Source: Eimeria necatrix (taxonomy: Eukaryota; Apicomplexa; Conoidasida; Eucoccidiorida; Eimeriidae). From it: 64,000 bases of DNA. The notes under the pieces are model-generated. The model worked only from the letters and a program-made list of their open reading frames with translations. It did no database searches and had not been told where the DNA came from. Location of the stretch: positions 31,001 through 95,000 of the forward strand of contig NW_013654515.1 in NCBI RefSeq assembly GCF_000499385.1. Reading direction: 5' to 3'. A program made the position numbers and the translations under genes. Shown piece after piece: positions 48,877 through 58,914 of this stretch; the first letter of the stretch is position 1, and every line of letters starts with the position of its first letter.

Positions 48877-49142
48877 GGCTCCTGCAGCTGCTGCCTCTGT
48901 GACCCTGGCGAGCCAGAAGCAGCAGGAGAGCGTGCCCGCGGGGGCGATTCTGCTGCTGCTGCTGCTGGTCTTGCTGCTGCAGCTGCGCGGTCACCGGCAG
49001 GCCCACCAGGGCTGTTTGGGGGGGAGGAGTTCAAGGCAAAACGAACTGTGTGTCTCCTGCGGGCTCTGTCCCCCTCTGCTGGTGCTGCAGCATCCCTAAG
49101 GGCACTTGGGGGGGGAGAAGGCTCTCTGGGAGAGGGAGACAT
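39911..49142 (-). CDS. giant Gln-rich coiled-coil protein
   Basis: Seven exons: 49142-45261, 45068-43340, 43106-42616, 42425-42162, 41991-41701, 41543-40349 and 40200-39911. They sum to 8142 nt (2713 aa), with phase matched at each junction. The N-terminal 600 residues are disordered and rich in Ser, Ala, Pro and Gly, with a basic RARRRHTVRFAL patch near residue 30. Residues about 650-2300 form near-continuous coiled coil with Gln/Glu/Leu heptads, including a four-fold 17-residue repeat. The end is a Gln-rich linker, then about 250 less biased residues (RLFRSIISWVSRLKGS onward) and a Pro/Ala tail. No motor, kinase or membrane segment is visible. Such architecture suits a cytoskeletal, centrosomal or tethering scaffold in coccidia, but this is inference from composition. 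The C-terminal 350 residues are the part most likely to reveal a family. Confidence 0.75.
45370..45560 (-). repeat. 51-bp in-frame coding repeat, about 4 copies
   Basis: The units encode LAQAKQEQLQRSILQQQ with minor changes. The block AAGAATGCTCCGCTGCAG (+ strand) recurs every 51 bp. The repeat preserves frame inside exon 1 of the coiled-coil gene, extending the helix in whole steps. Confidence 0.9.
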
Positions 49143-51198
49143 CTTTGCTGCTGCAGAAGGCTAGAGGTGTGTTGCTGCTGCACAGCCGCAGGGGCCCTGC
49201 CCTAGTGTGACAGGGCGCGGGGGAGCCACAACATAGCTTGGAGAAAGAAGTGAGCTTTTAAAGAACTATTTCACTTCGCATATTTAAGTCGGAAACAAAA
49301 GGTGTACATACACCCCGTGGAGAGCCCAGAGACAATCGGCAAGCCACGGAAGGCAACCAGCGCTTGAGGCCTGCGCGTGTCGCCAGCAGCAGCAGCAGCA
49401 GCAGCACGGACAGAAATATTTCCTCTTTTTCCTTCCTGAATATTTGCTTAATTTAACAGAAAAAACTTCAAGGAAGATCAGCAACAACTGGGTGTTAAGG
49501 CAAGAAGGAAGCTCAAGCCAGGAGGGCCGTGAGCTGGTCTGGTTCAGGCTGCTGCCGCTGCTGCTGCTGCTCCGGCAGTGTTGCTGCTGCTGCTACCTCT
49601 CGATTTTTGTGTGTTTGAGCCATTCAGTTCTCCGTTTCACTTTTATTTTAATTAGACTTCAAGGCTTAAGGCACTTCTGTGCGGGTGCCCTGGCTGGCTT
49701 GCCGGGGCGTCCCAGGTCTGTCTGCAGCGCTGGTGCTGTTGCGGGTCTGCTGCTGCTGCTTGTGAAACAGACTACTAGCACTCGCACAGAAGATCTGCCT
49801 CACTAAATTCTTCAAAGTTAGTCAATTTCCGGGATGGGCGCTGTAGAAAGAGAAGTTAACGACAAGAGGCCTCCCTGGTCACGGGGGCCCCCAGTAGCAG
49901 CAGCAGCAGCAGCAGACCTTGCTGCTGCTCGGCTGCTGCAGCAGCAGCCACATAGAGCAGGTAGAAGCGCCCCCAGCACTCACAGGCACTACGGGCGCCC
50001 CTGAAGACTCTGTCTGAGAGGCAAAACCCGTGCTGCGCTGCAGCAGCAGAACTCAGCAGGAGAACCACCCACCCATTTCGGTTCCTTAGTGGAGCCAAGA
50101 GCAGCAACTAATGCATTTTCAGAAATACCTTTCGCCACCCAGTGGCCCTATAAGAGAGTTGTTGCTGCTGGGGCCCTTTGGGCTAGCTGGGAGTTGCTTT
50201 CCTAAGGGCTTTTCAGCAGCAAGTGCTGCAGCTGAGACTTGAGCCCAGCAGAAAAGGCTCACAGCCCGGGCCCTAACACTTGTATTGTGTTATATTTTCA
50301 TACATTCAAAGTTTGCTGCTGCTGCTGAGCTTGTATTTATGTTTATTCTCGATTTAGTCTGGGCTTTTGCCAGAAAGAAAGCCACAAAGTCGGGGCTCGC
50401 TGGCCAGCAGCAGCAGCAGCCTGAGAGGCAGCAGCAGCAGTGAAGCTGCTTCAGCTGCAGCTCAAGCCCTCAAGAAAAAAAGAATAAAAACGCTTAAATG
50501 AATTTAAATGCAGCTAGCAGATCCCTTGTCTCTTTTTTCGAAGAAAAACAAAAAAAAGAACAATAAATACATCAGATAGTCCGGGATTGATGCATTAATT
50601 TCAAACCTTGAAATTAATTCAAAATGGACTTCCTGGCCACCTGCAGCTTCCTGCTGCTTCCCAAAGGGGCCCCTCAGCAGCAGCTGCCACCAGAGCTGCG
50701 CTGCAGCGCCTGTGAATTAAAGCAGCAGCGCAGAAGGGGGCCCCCCGAGGGCCCCCAGAGGCCCTTTCGTTCGTTTTGTTTTAATTTTAGACTTCTAAAT
50801 TACAAAAAAGTTCTTAAGGGGTCCCAAGTTTGCAGGTTTCAGGGGAAGGCGGCTGAAGGACCTGCTGCCGTGGCTGGGTTCCCAGCTGCTGCAGTCTGCT
50901 GCTGCTGGGGCTGGCTTTGCAGCTGCTGTAGTCTGTTTGCTGCTGCTGCTGCGCGAAAAGGCAGGCAGCAGCAGCGCCGCACGGGCCTCTGTGCTGCTGC
51001 ATGCGTGCACTTGCTGCTCGAGGCCCCAGGGGCCCTGCAGGCTTATGTTTAGCTGGCTGCTTTTGTGTCTTTAAAAGCTAACAAAAGGCATTGAGGCCCT
51101 CGGGCTCCTCAGCAGCAACAATAAACCCAAATAAAGAAAATAGTTCAAAAAGCGGGCCCCAGGGGGAGTCAGCAAAGAAGCCCTGAGCCCAGCACGCT

Positions 51199-51495
51199 GC
51201 TGAGGCAGCAGTAGCTGGCCGCGGCAGCTGGCTGAGGCAGCAGGAGCTGGCTAAGGCAGCAGCAGCAGCTGGCTGAGGCAGCAGCAGCAGCTGGCTGAGG
51301 CAGCAGCAGCAGCTGGCTGCGGAAGCAGCAGCAGCTGGCCGAAGCAGCAGCAGCAGCTGGCTGCGGCAGCAGCTGCAGCTGGCCGAGGCAGCAGCAGCAG
51401 CTGGCCGAGGCAGCAGCAGCTGGTCGAAGCAGCAGCAGCTGGCCGAGGCAGCAGCAGCTAGCTGCGTCAGCAGCAGCTGGCCGAGGCAGCAGTGG
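51199..51495. repeat. minisatellite of CTGGCTGAGGCAGCAGCAG type
   Basis: About 15 units of 18-22 bp, each a short run of GCA/CAG plus CTGGCYGAGGCA. Unit length varies through loss or gain of one CAG. It appears to be a CAG tract that captured a spacer and then amplified. Confidence 0.85.
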
Positions 51496-51720
51496 GACCT
51501 CTGCTGCGCCTCTTTGTCTCTAAAATGTAGTGAGGCAAAATGGCGCAGCAACTTCAAAAGCTATTTCTTCTTTCCACAACTCTACGGGCTCATTGCGGCA
51601 GCACTCGCGCCGGCCTGCTGCCTGCCTAATTGCTGCTGCTGCTGCTGCTGCAGCAGCATCAGCTCTCTCATGCAGCTTCAGCGGCCTCTGGAAGCAGCAG
51701 CGGGGCTCTTCAATGCGCAG

Positions 51721-51845
51721 ACGGGGGCCCCCCTGGGGGCCCCATGGAGGTCGCCCTGGAGGCCCCCCTGGGGGACCCCCTGGGGGCCCCCCTGGGGGCC
51801 CTTCAGGGCCCCAGGGGCCCCCCTGGGGGCCTCCAGGGGGCCCCT
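51721..51845. repeat. palindromic GGGGGCCCC array
   Basis: Repeated CCCTGGGGGCC-like units where almost every block equals its own reverse complement. Four similar arrays occur in the last 13 kb of the window. Confidence 0.85.
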
Positions 51846-51850
51846 ATGGC

Positions 51851-52252
51851 TCAGTTGGCCAGCCCGGAGTCAGCAAATGCAGAAGCAGGAAAAGCTGACT
51901 TAAAAGACCCATCAGCCACCATGGCTTTCAGCACATCGAGGCCCCCTACCAGCTCGCCCTGCGAAGGCGCAGTCGCAGCAGCAGCAGCAACAGCAGCAGC
52001 AGCAAGGTGACACGGGGCTCGAGAGCGCCGCAGCAGCAGGAAGCAGCGGAGCAGCAGTAGAGGCGAAGGCAGCAGCAGCAGAAGCAGCAGAGGCGGGGGG
52101 GCAGCAGCAGCAAGCAGCAAATGCAGAAGCAGCAGCAGCTTTTTACTGCTCTTACGTTCACATAAAGCTGCGGATAAGTTGGCCAGTCAGAGAACTTCTT
52201 GAGTCCCTCGCGAACCTGCGCAGACACGAAGTGACCTCAAACCCATGCAGCA

Positions 52253-52289
<37 letters not shown>

Positions 52290-52694
52290 ATGCCGCCGCG
52301 AAGGTAACAGGCAGCAGAGCTCCACGCAGCGCCAGCAGTCACAGCAGCAGCAGCAATGCGGAGCAGCAGCAACGGGAAGCAGCAGCAAAACGCGCTGCAG
52401 CAGAGGAAGCGGCAAACCAGCAACCGGCAGCAGAGATGGAAGTTGCAGCAAAACGCAAGGCAGCGCTAAGACTAAACCCTAAACCCTAAACCCTAAACCC
52501 TAAAGGTGAGCAGCAGGTGCAAGCCGAAGAACAGCAAGGACAGCAACAGCAGCAGGCAAACGAATAACAAGAGCAGCAACAACGGCAGGAGCTGCTGCAG
52601 ACCAAAACGCAGCAGGCACAGCAGCAGCAGCAGCAGCTGCTGCTGCTGCACGCCAAAGCACCGTAAAGGCAGCAGGCAAAGGACCAGCAACAAG

Positions 52695-52753
<59 letters not shown>

Positions 52754-53539
52754 CGAACCGCCTGGTCCTCGAAAACGTCGAAAGTCCCGAAGTTCGTGAC
52801 TCCTTGTTCCTGCAGCAGCAGCAGAATTGCTTTGCTGAATCGGCAAAAAGGAGCTTCTCTTTTTCCTTTCATGAAAAGCATTACAGGCTGCTGCTTGACA
52901 AGTGCTGCGAGGCGTTTGTTGAGCTCTTCTTCAGTCTCCGCCTTGATTCCCAGCTGCTGCTGCAGCGCTGCTGCTGCTGCTGCTGCGTCAGCAGCAGCAG
53001 CAAGCGACCGCAGACACCCCACCAAACGCGGCACGTCCAGACCCACCAGCTGCCCCAGCTGCTCGGTGCCCTGCGCATGCAGCCCGGACAGCAGCAGCAG
53101 CAGCAGCGCTGCAGCAGCAGCAGCAGCAGCGCTGCAGCAGCAGCAGCAGCGCTGCAGCAGCAGCAGCAGCAGCGCTGCAGCAGCAGCGGCAGCGTGGCAG
53201 CAGCAGCAGCAGCGCTGCAGCAGCAGTCAGCTGCAGGCTGCAGCAGCTGCTGCGGAGAAGCAGCGAAGACAGCTAGCAGCAGCTTTCACGGGAGACGGAG
53301 ACAAAAGTGAAAATGAGAATGAGCAGCAAGAAAGCAGCAGCAGCAAAAAACGAAACGCAGCAGCAGCACAAGGCACTGGTAGTTGAGCAACAGCCGCGGG
53401 AAACTGCAGCAAGCAGCAGAAAACAGCAGCAAGCAGCAGGGAGGAGCAGCAAACAGCAAACCACAGCAGCAAGCCACGAGAAGCAACGGCAAACAGCAGC
53501 AACAGCAAACAGCAGCAACAGTAAACAGCAGCAGCAGCA

Positions 53540-53574
<35 letters not shown>

Positions 53575-54202
53575 AGCCTTACCCAGAGGAAGTTGACTGT
53601 GGGGTGTCTGGTGACTAAAGCATTTGCAAGAAGACAAGAAGAAGCAGCAGCAACATCTACTTGGCCGAGCGCAACAGCAGGAAAGTCCTGGAAGCAGCAA
53701 AAGCAAATATTAAAGACAGTTGGAATTTTGAAATTAAAATTAAACTCCAAATGCATTTTAATCTCCACTCAACACCTCCACGCATAACAAGTACTTCGCC
53801 GCAAAACCAGAACTCCCCAACACCCCTAGGGTTTAGGGTTTAGGGTTTAGGGTTTAGGGTTTCGAGCGCCCGTGCCACCAAAAGCCAAAAAAAGGGCACT
53901 ATGGCCTCGGGGGCCCCCCGAAGGGCACAAGAGAGGCAGAGGGGCCCAAAAGAGGGAAAAAGAAAAGAGTTAAAAGAAGACAGCAGCAGCAGACACAGCT
54001 GGGAGCAGCAGCTGGGAGGCAAAGGAGAGAAAGAAGCAGCAACAAGAGCAGCAGCAAACCGGAGTCGCACCTGCTGCAGATGCTGCTGCAGCTGCAGCAG
54101 CTGCTGCGAAGGCGCATCAGCAGCAGCAACGAAAAAGATCGCCTTGGGGCCCTCAAGTTCGCAAAAGGCCCTGTAGGCCCCTGGAGGAGACAAGTCCTTC
54201 AT
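51851..54202 (-). CDS. PICOT-type monothiol glutaredoxin (thioredoxin-glutaredoxin fusion)
   Basis: Monothiol glutaredoxins of the Grx3/4-PICOT class bind a [2Fe-2S] cluster and act in iron trafficking and Fe-S assembly. Five exons: 54202-54071, 53687-53583, 53070-52759, 52215-52156 and 51958-51851. They sum to 717 nt (238 aa) and all are phase 0. Residues 1-79 are a degenerate thioredoxin domain (AIFFVAAADAPS, then ALVTRHPTVNFLW), with no active-site Cys where family members keep one. The glutaredoxin domain starts near residue 110: EELNKRLAALVKQQPVMLFM, then MKGKREAPFCRFSK, TFDVFEDQAVREGLKKFSDW, WPTYPQLYVN and GELVGGLDVLK. The usual CGFS reads CRFS (CGA for GGA), a striking change at a normally invariant Gly. 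Introns are full of CAG, and introns 1 and 3 hold telomere-like repeats. A short exon completing the thioredoxin fold may be missing between exons 2 and 3. Confidence 0.85.
52472..52505 (+). repeat. telomere-like (AAACCCT)n inside glutaredoxin intron 3
   Basis: Four full AAACCCT units plus flanking partial copies. The motif matches the coccidian telomere repeat but is interstitial and lies within a spliced intron (52216-52758). Confidence 0.95.
52696..52750 (+). repeat. pure CAG tract in intron 3
   Basis: About 18 uninterrupted CAG units lie just inside the donor end of glutaredoxin intron 3. On the coding strand the tract is CTG and follows directly after the donor. Confidence 0.95.
53827..53862 (-). 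repeat. telomere-like (TTTAGGG)n inside glutaredoxin intron 1
   Basis: About five TTTAGGG units on the + strand, opposite in orientation to the tract in intron 3. It sits in intron 1 (53688-54070). Confidence 0.95.
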
Positions 54203-54205
54203 TTG

Positions 54206-54244
<39 letters not shown>

Positions 54245-55121
54245 CACGCGGCAGCTGCAGCACGCCACACAACGCACGCAAGACACACGTGCAGCCAGAA
54301 GCAAAGAAGTGCTGCTGCTGCAGCACAGACACACAAAAGACAAGCAGCAGCAAAGCTGCAGGCAGCGGCCCCGCCCAGCAGCACAGCAATGCGCCAGTGC
54401 GAAAACAGCAGCAGCAGCAGCTGCTGCTGCTGCTGCTGCTGCTGTTCTCGGTGCGGCATACAGACACGGAAACAAGGGTACAGAACGGGGCCCCTCGGGG
54501 GCCCCAAGCTGGCAGCTAAAGGCCCTAACTGGCCCACCAGCAGGGGGCCCCTAAGCCTCGCAGGAAGCCAAAGGGCCCCCGCCACCTCTAGGCTGTTTCA
54601 GGGGGGCCCCCGGGCCCCCTGGGGGCCCCCTGGGGGCTCCCTGGGGGCCCCCTAGTGGCTCAACCCGCAGCGTGGGGCCCCACAGGGCCCCCCCAGTGCT
54701 GCAGCGGCCTGGGGGGCTGCGGTGGGCCCTCAACGGGTCTCGGAGGGCCCCCCGGGGGCCCCCTGGGGGCCCCGAGGGGGCCCCCCGCGGGCCATTGGGG
54801 GGCCCCCTGAGGCAACCCAGGGGGCCCCCTGGGCCTGCTGAGGGCCCCGTGGGGCCCCCAGGGGCCCCCGCGCCCTTCGTGGCGGCACGAGCTGCTGCTG
54901 AGGTGCAGCAGAGAAGAAGAGGCTTACAGGAGCAGCAGCAGCAGAGATCGGGGAGCAGCAGCAGCAGAAGTTGCAGCAGCTTCCCGAGGCAGCAGCAGCT
55001 GGAGTCCTCCTCCGGACTTGCTGGGGTTTCTTTGGCTTTTGTTTGCAGACAAGATGAAAAATAAAGCCAAAAAAGCCGCGGAAACAGCAAAAGTGACGGG
55101 GAAACAGCAGCAGCAGCAGCA

Positions 55122-55156
<35 letters not shown>

Positions 55157-55520
55157 CCTTGAGCCTAGGCCAGAGTGCCCCAGAGACACGGCTGCAGCGC
55201 CGGGGCCCCACAGTTGCTTTGCTGCTGCTTGCTGCTGCTGCCTTTTAGTTTCTTCTTTTTTTTGTTTGTTTAAAGATTTAAAAAAACTTCCAAAGCCTCC
55301 CTGGGAAGCCAGCGAGAGACGCGTTTGCTGCTTGAGACCTGCTGCTGCTTCTGTCTGGCCTTGCTGCTGCAGCTGCTGCTGCTGCAGTTGGCTGCTCCGT
55401 GTCTCTTTCTGCTGCAGCACGGAAATCCGAAAAGGGCCTTTTCTTGTGTCGCTGCTGTTCCCTAGGGTTTCGGGGTTTCCGTGGCCTGTCTACTGAGCCG
55501 CCGCAGCAGCAGCAGCAACC

Positions 55521-55560
<40 letters not shown>

Positions 55561-55561
55561 G
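54203..55561. promoter_or_regulatory. divergent intergenic region between glutaredoxin and solute-binding-like genes
   Basis: Both genes start here in opposite directions. The 1.36 kb consists mostly of CAG/CTG runs and a long GGGGGCCCC array (54600-54870). Two mixed-frame ORFs near 55050 and 55400 are repeat-driven, and I do not call them. No promoter motif could be defended. Confidence 0.4.
54600..54870. repeat. palindromic GGGGGCCCC array
   Basis: About 270 bp at very high G+C, with blocks such as CCCCCTGGGGGCCCC repeated with small changes. It lies between two divergent genes. Confidence 0.85.
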
Positions 55562-56838
55562 ATGTCGGGACCTCCTTCGCCTCAGTCCTCGCTTTTGCGG
55601 AGGCGCTGGGCGCCCGTGGCTGCGTCTCTGGTGTGGCTGCTGCTGCTTGTGAGCAGCAGCAGCAGCAGCAGCGCAGCAGCAGCAGGGAGCGGCGACGCTG
55701 CTGCTGCGCAGGCAGGGGCCCCCAGCAGGGGCCCCGCGGGCTCTGCTGCTGCAGCAGGCCGAAGCAGCAAGGGGGCCCCTGCTGCTGAGGCCCTCGAAGA
55801 AGAATCTGAAGAAGACTCCGAAGTCTGCACTCAAAACCTCCGAGATGCAATTAATGGCGCCATTTCCCAAGTGATCGGTGAGCAGCAGCAACAAGGCGGC
55901 CACGAGCTGTACAGACACCTCAGCTGTACAGACACCTCAGCTGTACAGACACCTGAGCTGTGCAGACACCTGAGCTGTACAGACACCTCAGCTGTACAGA
56001 CACCTGAGGTGCTGTAGAGACACCAGTGAGGTGTACAGACACCAGTGAGGTGTACAGACACGAGTGAGGTGTACAGGCACCTGAGGTGTACAGACACCTG
56101 GGAAGTACAGACACCTAAGGAGTACAGACACTAGTGAGGTGTACAGACACCAGACACCAGTGTGTTGTACAGACACCTGAGGTGTACAGACACCTGAGCA
56201 GTACAGACACCAGGGAGGTGTACAGACATCGGTGAGGTGTACAGACATCTGAGCTGCACAAACACTAGCGAGGTATACAGACACTAGTGCGGTGTACAGA
56301 CACTTGAGGTGTACAGACACCTGAGGTGTACAGACACCTGAGGTGTACAGACACTGGGTGAATCTGTGTTGTTTTTGTGGGGAGGAATTGCATGCGCTTT
56401 TTGCTGCGGATTCTTTCGGGAGTCGCCTTGTCCCTAGGCACACTATTTCCCTTCTTCTATTAATTTAATTTAATTTAATTTAATTTAATTTAATTTTATT
56501 TTATTTTCTGTTTCATTTCCATTTGCTTCCGAGCTTCCTAATTAGCGTTTCTCCCATTTGCTGCTTCACTTTAGCTGCTCCAGTTGCTGCAAACGCAGCT
56601 GCTTCCGCGTTCGCCTGCAGCTTGTTTTCCGAGCAGCAGCAGCAGCAGCAGCAGCAACCGCAGCAGCCACAGCAGCAGCCATAGTCACAGCAGCAGCAGC
56701 AGCTGCAGCCGCATCTGCAGCCCGCTAGGGCTGCCGTAGCAGCAGCAGCAGCAGCAGCATCAGCAGCAACCACAGCAGCCGTAGCCCTAGCCAGAATCAC
56801 AGCATCAGCAGCACAATCATTATCATAATCAGCAGCAG

Positions 56839-56887
<49 letters not shown>

Positions 56888-57232
56888 TGGTGTGGGGTGT
56901 GTGCAGGGTCTGGGGAGCTGACGGACTATTTGCTGCAGCTGTGGGGGACTGAGGGGGCCTACGTGCCGCTGCTGGTGTGCGGAGTGACCCCGGGCCCGGA
57001 AGCAGGCAGCAGTTTGCTGCTGCCTGCTGCTGCTGCTGCTGCTGCTGCAGCACGCGAACTTTCCCCGCTGCCCTGGCCCCGCAAAGAAGACCTGCTGCCC
57101 GACGATCTGCTGCAGCAAATCCTCAAAAGAGGCTCCGTTGCTGTTGCAGGAATTGGCAAAGAGTCTCCCACGGGGGTCTTGCGGGCCCACAAGGGGCTCG
57201 CGGGGGACTTCACGGGAGACACGGCCACCGGT

Positions 57233-57284
<52 letters not shown>

Positions 57285-57808
57285 TGCTGCTGCTGCGGGC
57301 GGAGTGGGGGCGGCTGTGCCGCCTGGGGGGTCGCTTTTTGTTTGAAAGGCCTTTATTAGCAGCAGCAAAAGAAGATTAAATTCTTTAACAGAAGCAGCAA
57401 ATGCGGCTGAGCAGCGGGGAAACGCGGGCCGTGCGGTGTACGTACACCTGGGGGCTGTGGGGTGTACGTACACCTGGGGACTGTGGGGTGTACGTACACC
57501 TGGGGGCTGTGGGGTGTACGTACACCTGGGGAATGTGGGGTGTACGTACACCTGAGGGCTGTGCGGTGTACGTACACCTGGGGGCTGTGGGGTGTACGCA
57601 CAGCTGGGGCTGTGGGGTGTACGTACACCTGGGGTTGCTGCAGGGTTTTTTCCGGACTACCTGCGGGCGATTTGGCGCATAATTGGCCACCACTTTGGCA
57701 GCGAAGTTTCTGTAGAATACCAATTCTATGAAAGTGTAGAAGCAGCTCAAGCTGCTGTTGCTGCTGGAGAGGCGGACATGACGGACATATACTTCCTGCT
57801 GTCGCACC

Positions 57809-57844
<36 letters not shown>

Positions 57845-58335
57845 TGGCGCGGCAGCGGGGGGCCCCCAAGGGGGGCCCCCACAAGGGGGGGGCCCCCCTG
57901 GACCTCTCGAACCCTCTCTCGCTGCTCTACATGAGCTGCCCCGTCGTGGGGGCAGTCTTGTTTACATACACTCGAGAAGGTTCAAAGAATTCTTATGAAG
58001 GACTTATTGAGGCTTTTTCAATTGCCCTAATTAGGGGGGGTAAGTTGCCACCTTTGGGGCCCCACACAGGCCCGCAGGGGCCCCACAGGGTCCCCGCAGG
58101 GGCCCCACAGGGGCCCCGCAGGGGCCCCGCAGGGGCCCCACATGGGGCCCCACAGGGGCCCCGCAGGGGCCCCACATGGGGCCCCCCAGCAGCAGCAAAA
58201 GCTGGGGGCCCCCGGGGCCTTTGCTGCAAACAGCGCCTTTGCGGCAGTCTTTGCATGCATTTTGCTGCCCCGGCCTTTCTTGCTGCTGCAGCCTTCCGAG
58301 CCTTTCTAAGCTGCGTTTCATGTGTCCTTTTTGTC

Positions 58336-58373
<38 letters not shown>

Positions 58374-58690
58374 AGAAGGAGACGCAAAGACAACTGTAGT
58401 GGTCCCCACAGAAGAGCTCAAAGCCATTGTGGGGCCAGTTCTTCCAGACTGGGTGACAGTGCATGTCGTAGATAACAGTAAGTCATCCAAATCCCTTATG
58501 CCCCAGGGGGGCCCCAGGGGGCCCCCAGGGGCCCCCTGGGGCCCCCGGGGGCCCCCAGGGGCCTCCGGGGCCTCCTGGGGCCCCTTTGGGGCCCCCTGGG
58601 GCCCTCTGGGGCCCCCAGGGGGCTCCGGGTGCCCTGAGGCGCGTTTTGGGACACTGCCTGCTTGCTTCGCGCTCTGCTGCTCGCGGCCCC

Positions 58691-58721
<31 letters not shown>

Positions 58722-58858
58722 AGTTTGCTGCTGCAGGCTTATGCCGTGTCTGTGTCTGCTGAAGTGCCTTCTGTTGGTCCTGCTGCTGCTGGCCCCTTGC
58801 GGGATTTGTGTCTTTGCCGCTCGCACCAATTGCCTTCTCGACCCTTGACGCCTCCGCA

Positions 58859-58914
<56 letters not shown>

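Larger units (their letters stand above)
49143..51850. other. repeat-rich intergenic region
   Basis: This lies upstream of the coiled-coil gene (-) and downstream of the glutaredoxin gene (-). It contains scattered CAG/CTG runs, an AT-rich patch (50460-50620), a minisatellite (51199-51495) and a GGGGGCCCC array (51721-51845). A 142-codon frame from ATG at 50624 (+) is open but made largely of repeat-derived Cys/Ala/Leu, and I do not trust it as a gene. Confidence 0.4.

Noticed and set aside
50624..51052. 142-codon plus-strand frame from an ATG
   Set aside because: The second half is repeat-derived Cys/Ala/Leu, and no homology or splice logic supports it.
51199..51495. Regular spacing suggestive of a CRISPR-like array
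   Set aside because: The units are contiguous with no unique spacers; it is a eukaryotic minisatellite.
55831..56443. Minus-strand frames repeating SVHLTGVCTPHW-like words
   Set aside because: They are a translation of the intron-1 minisatellite, which lies between two phase-matched exons.
57385..57882. Minus-strand frame with repeated TYTPQPPGVRTPH words
   Set aside because: It reads through the 26-bp minisatellite of intron 2 and across exon 3 of the plus-strand gene.
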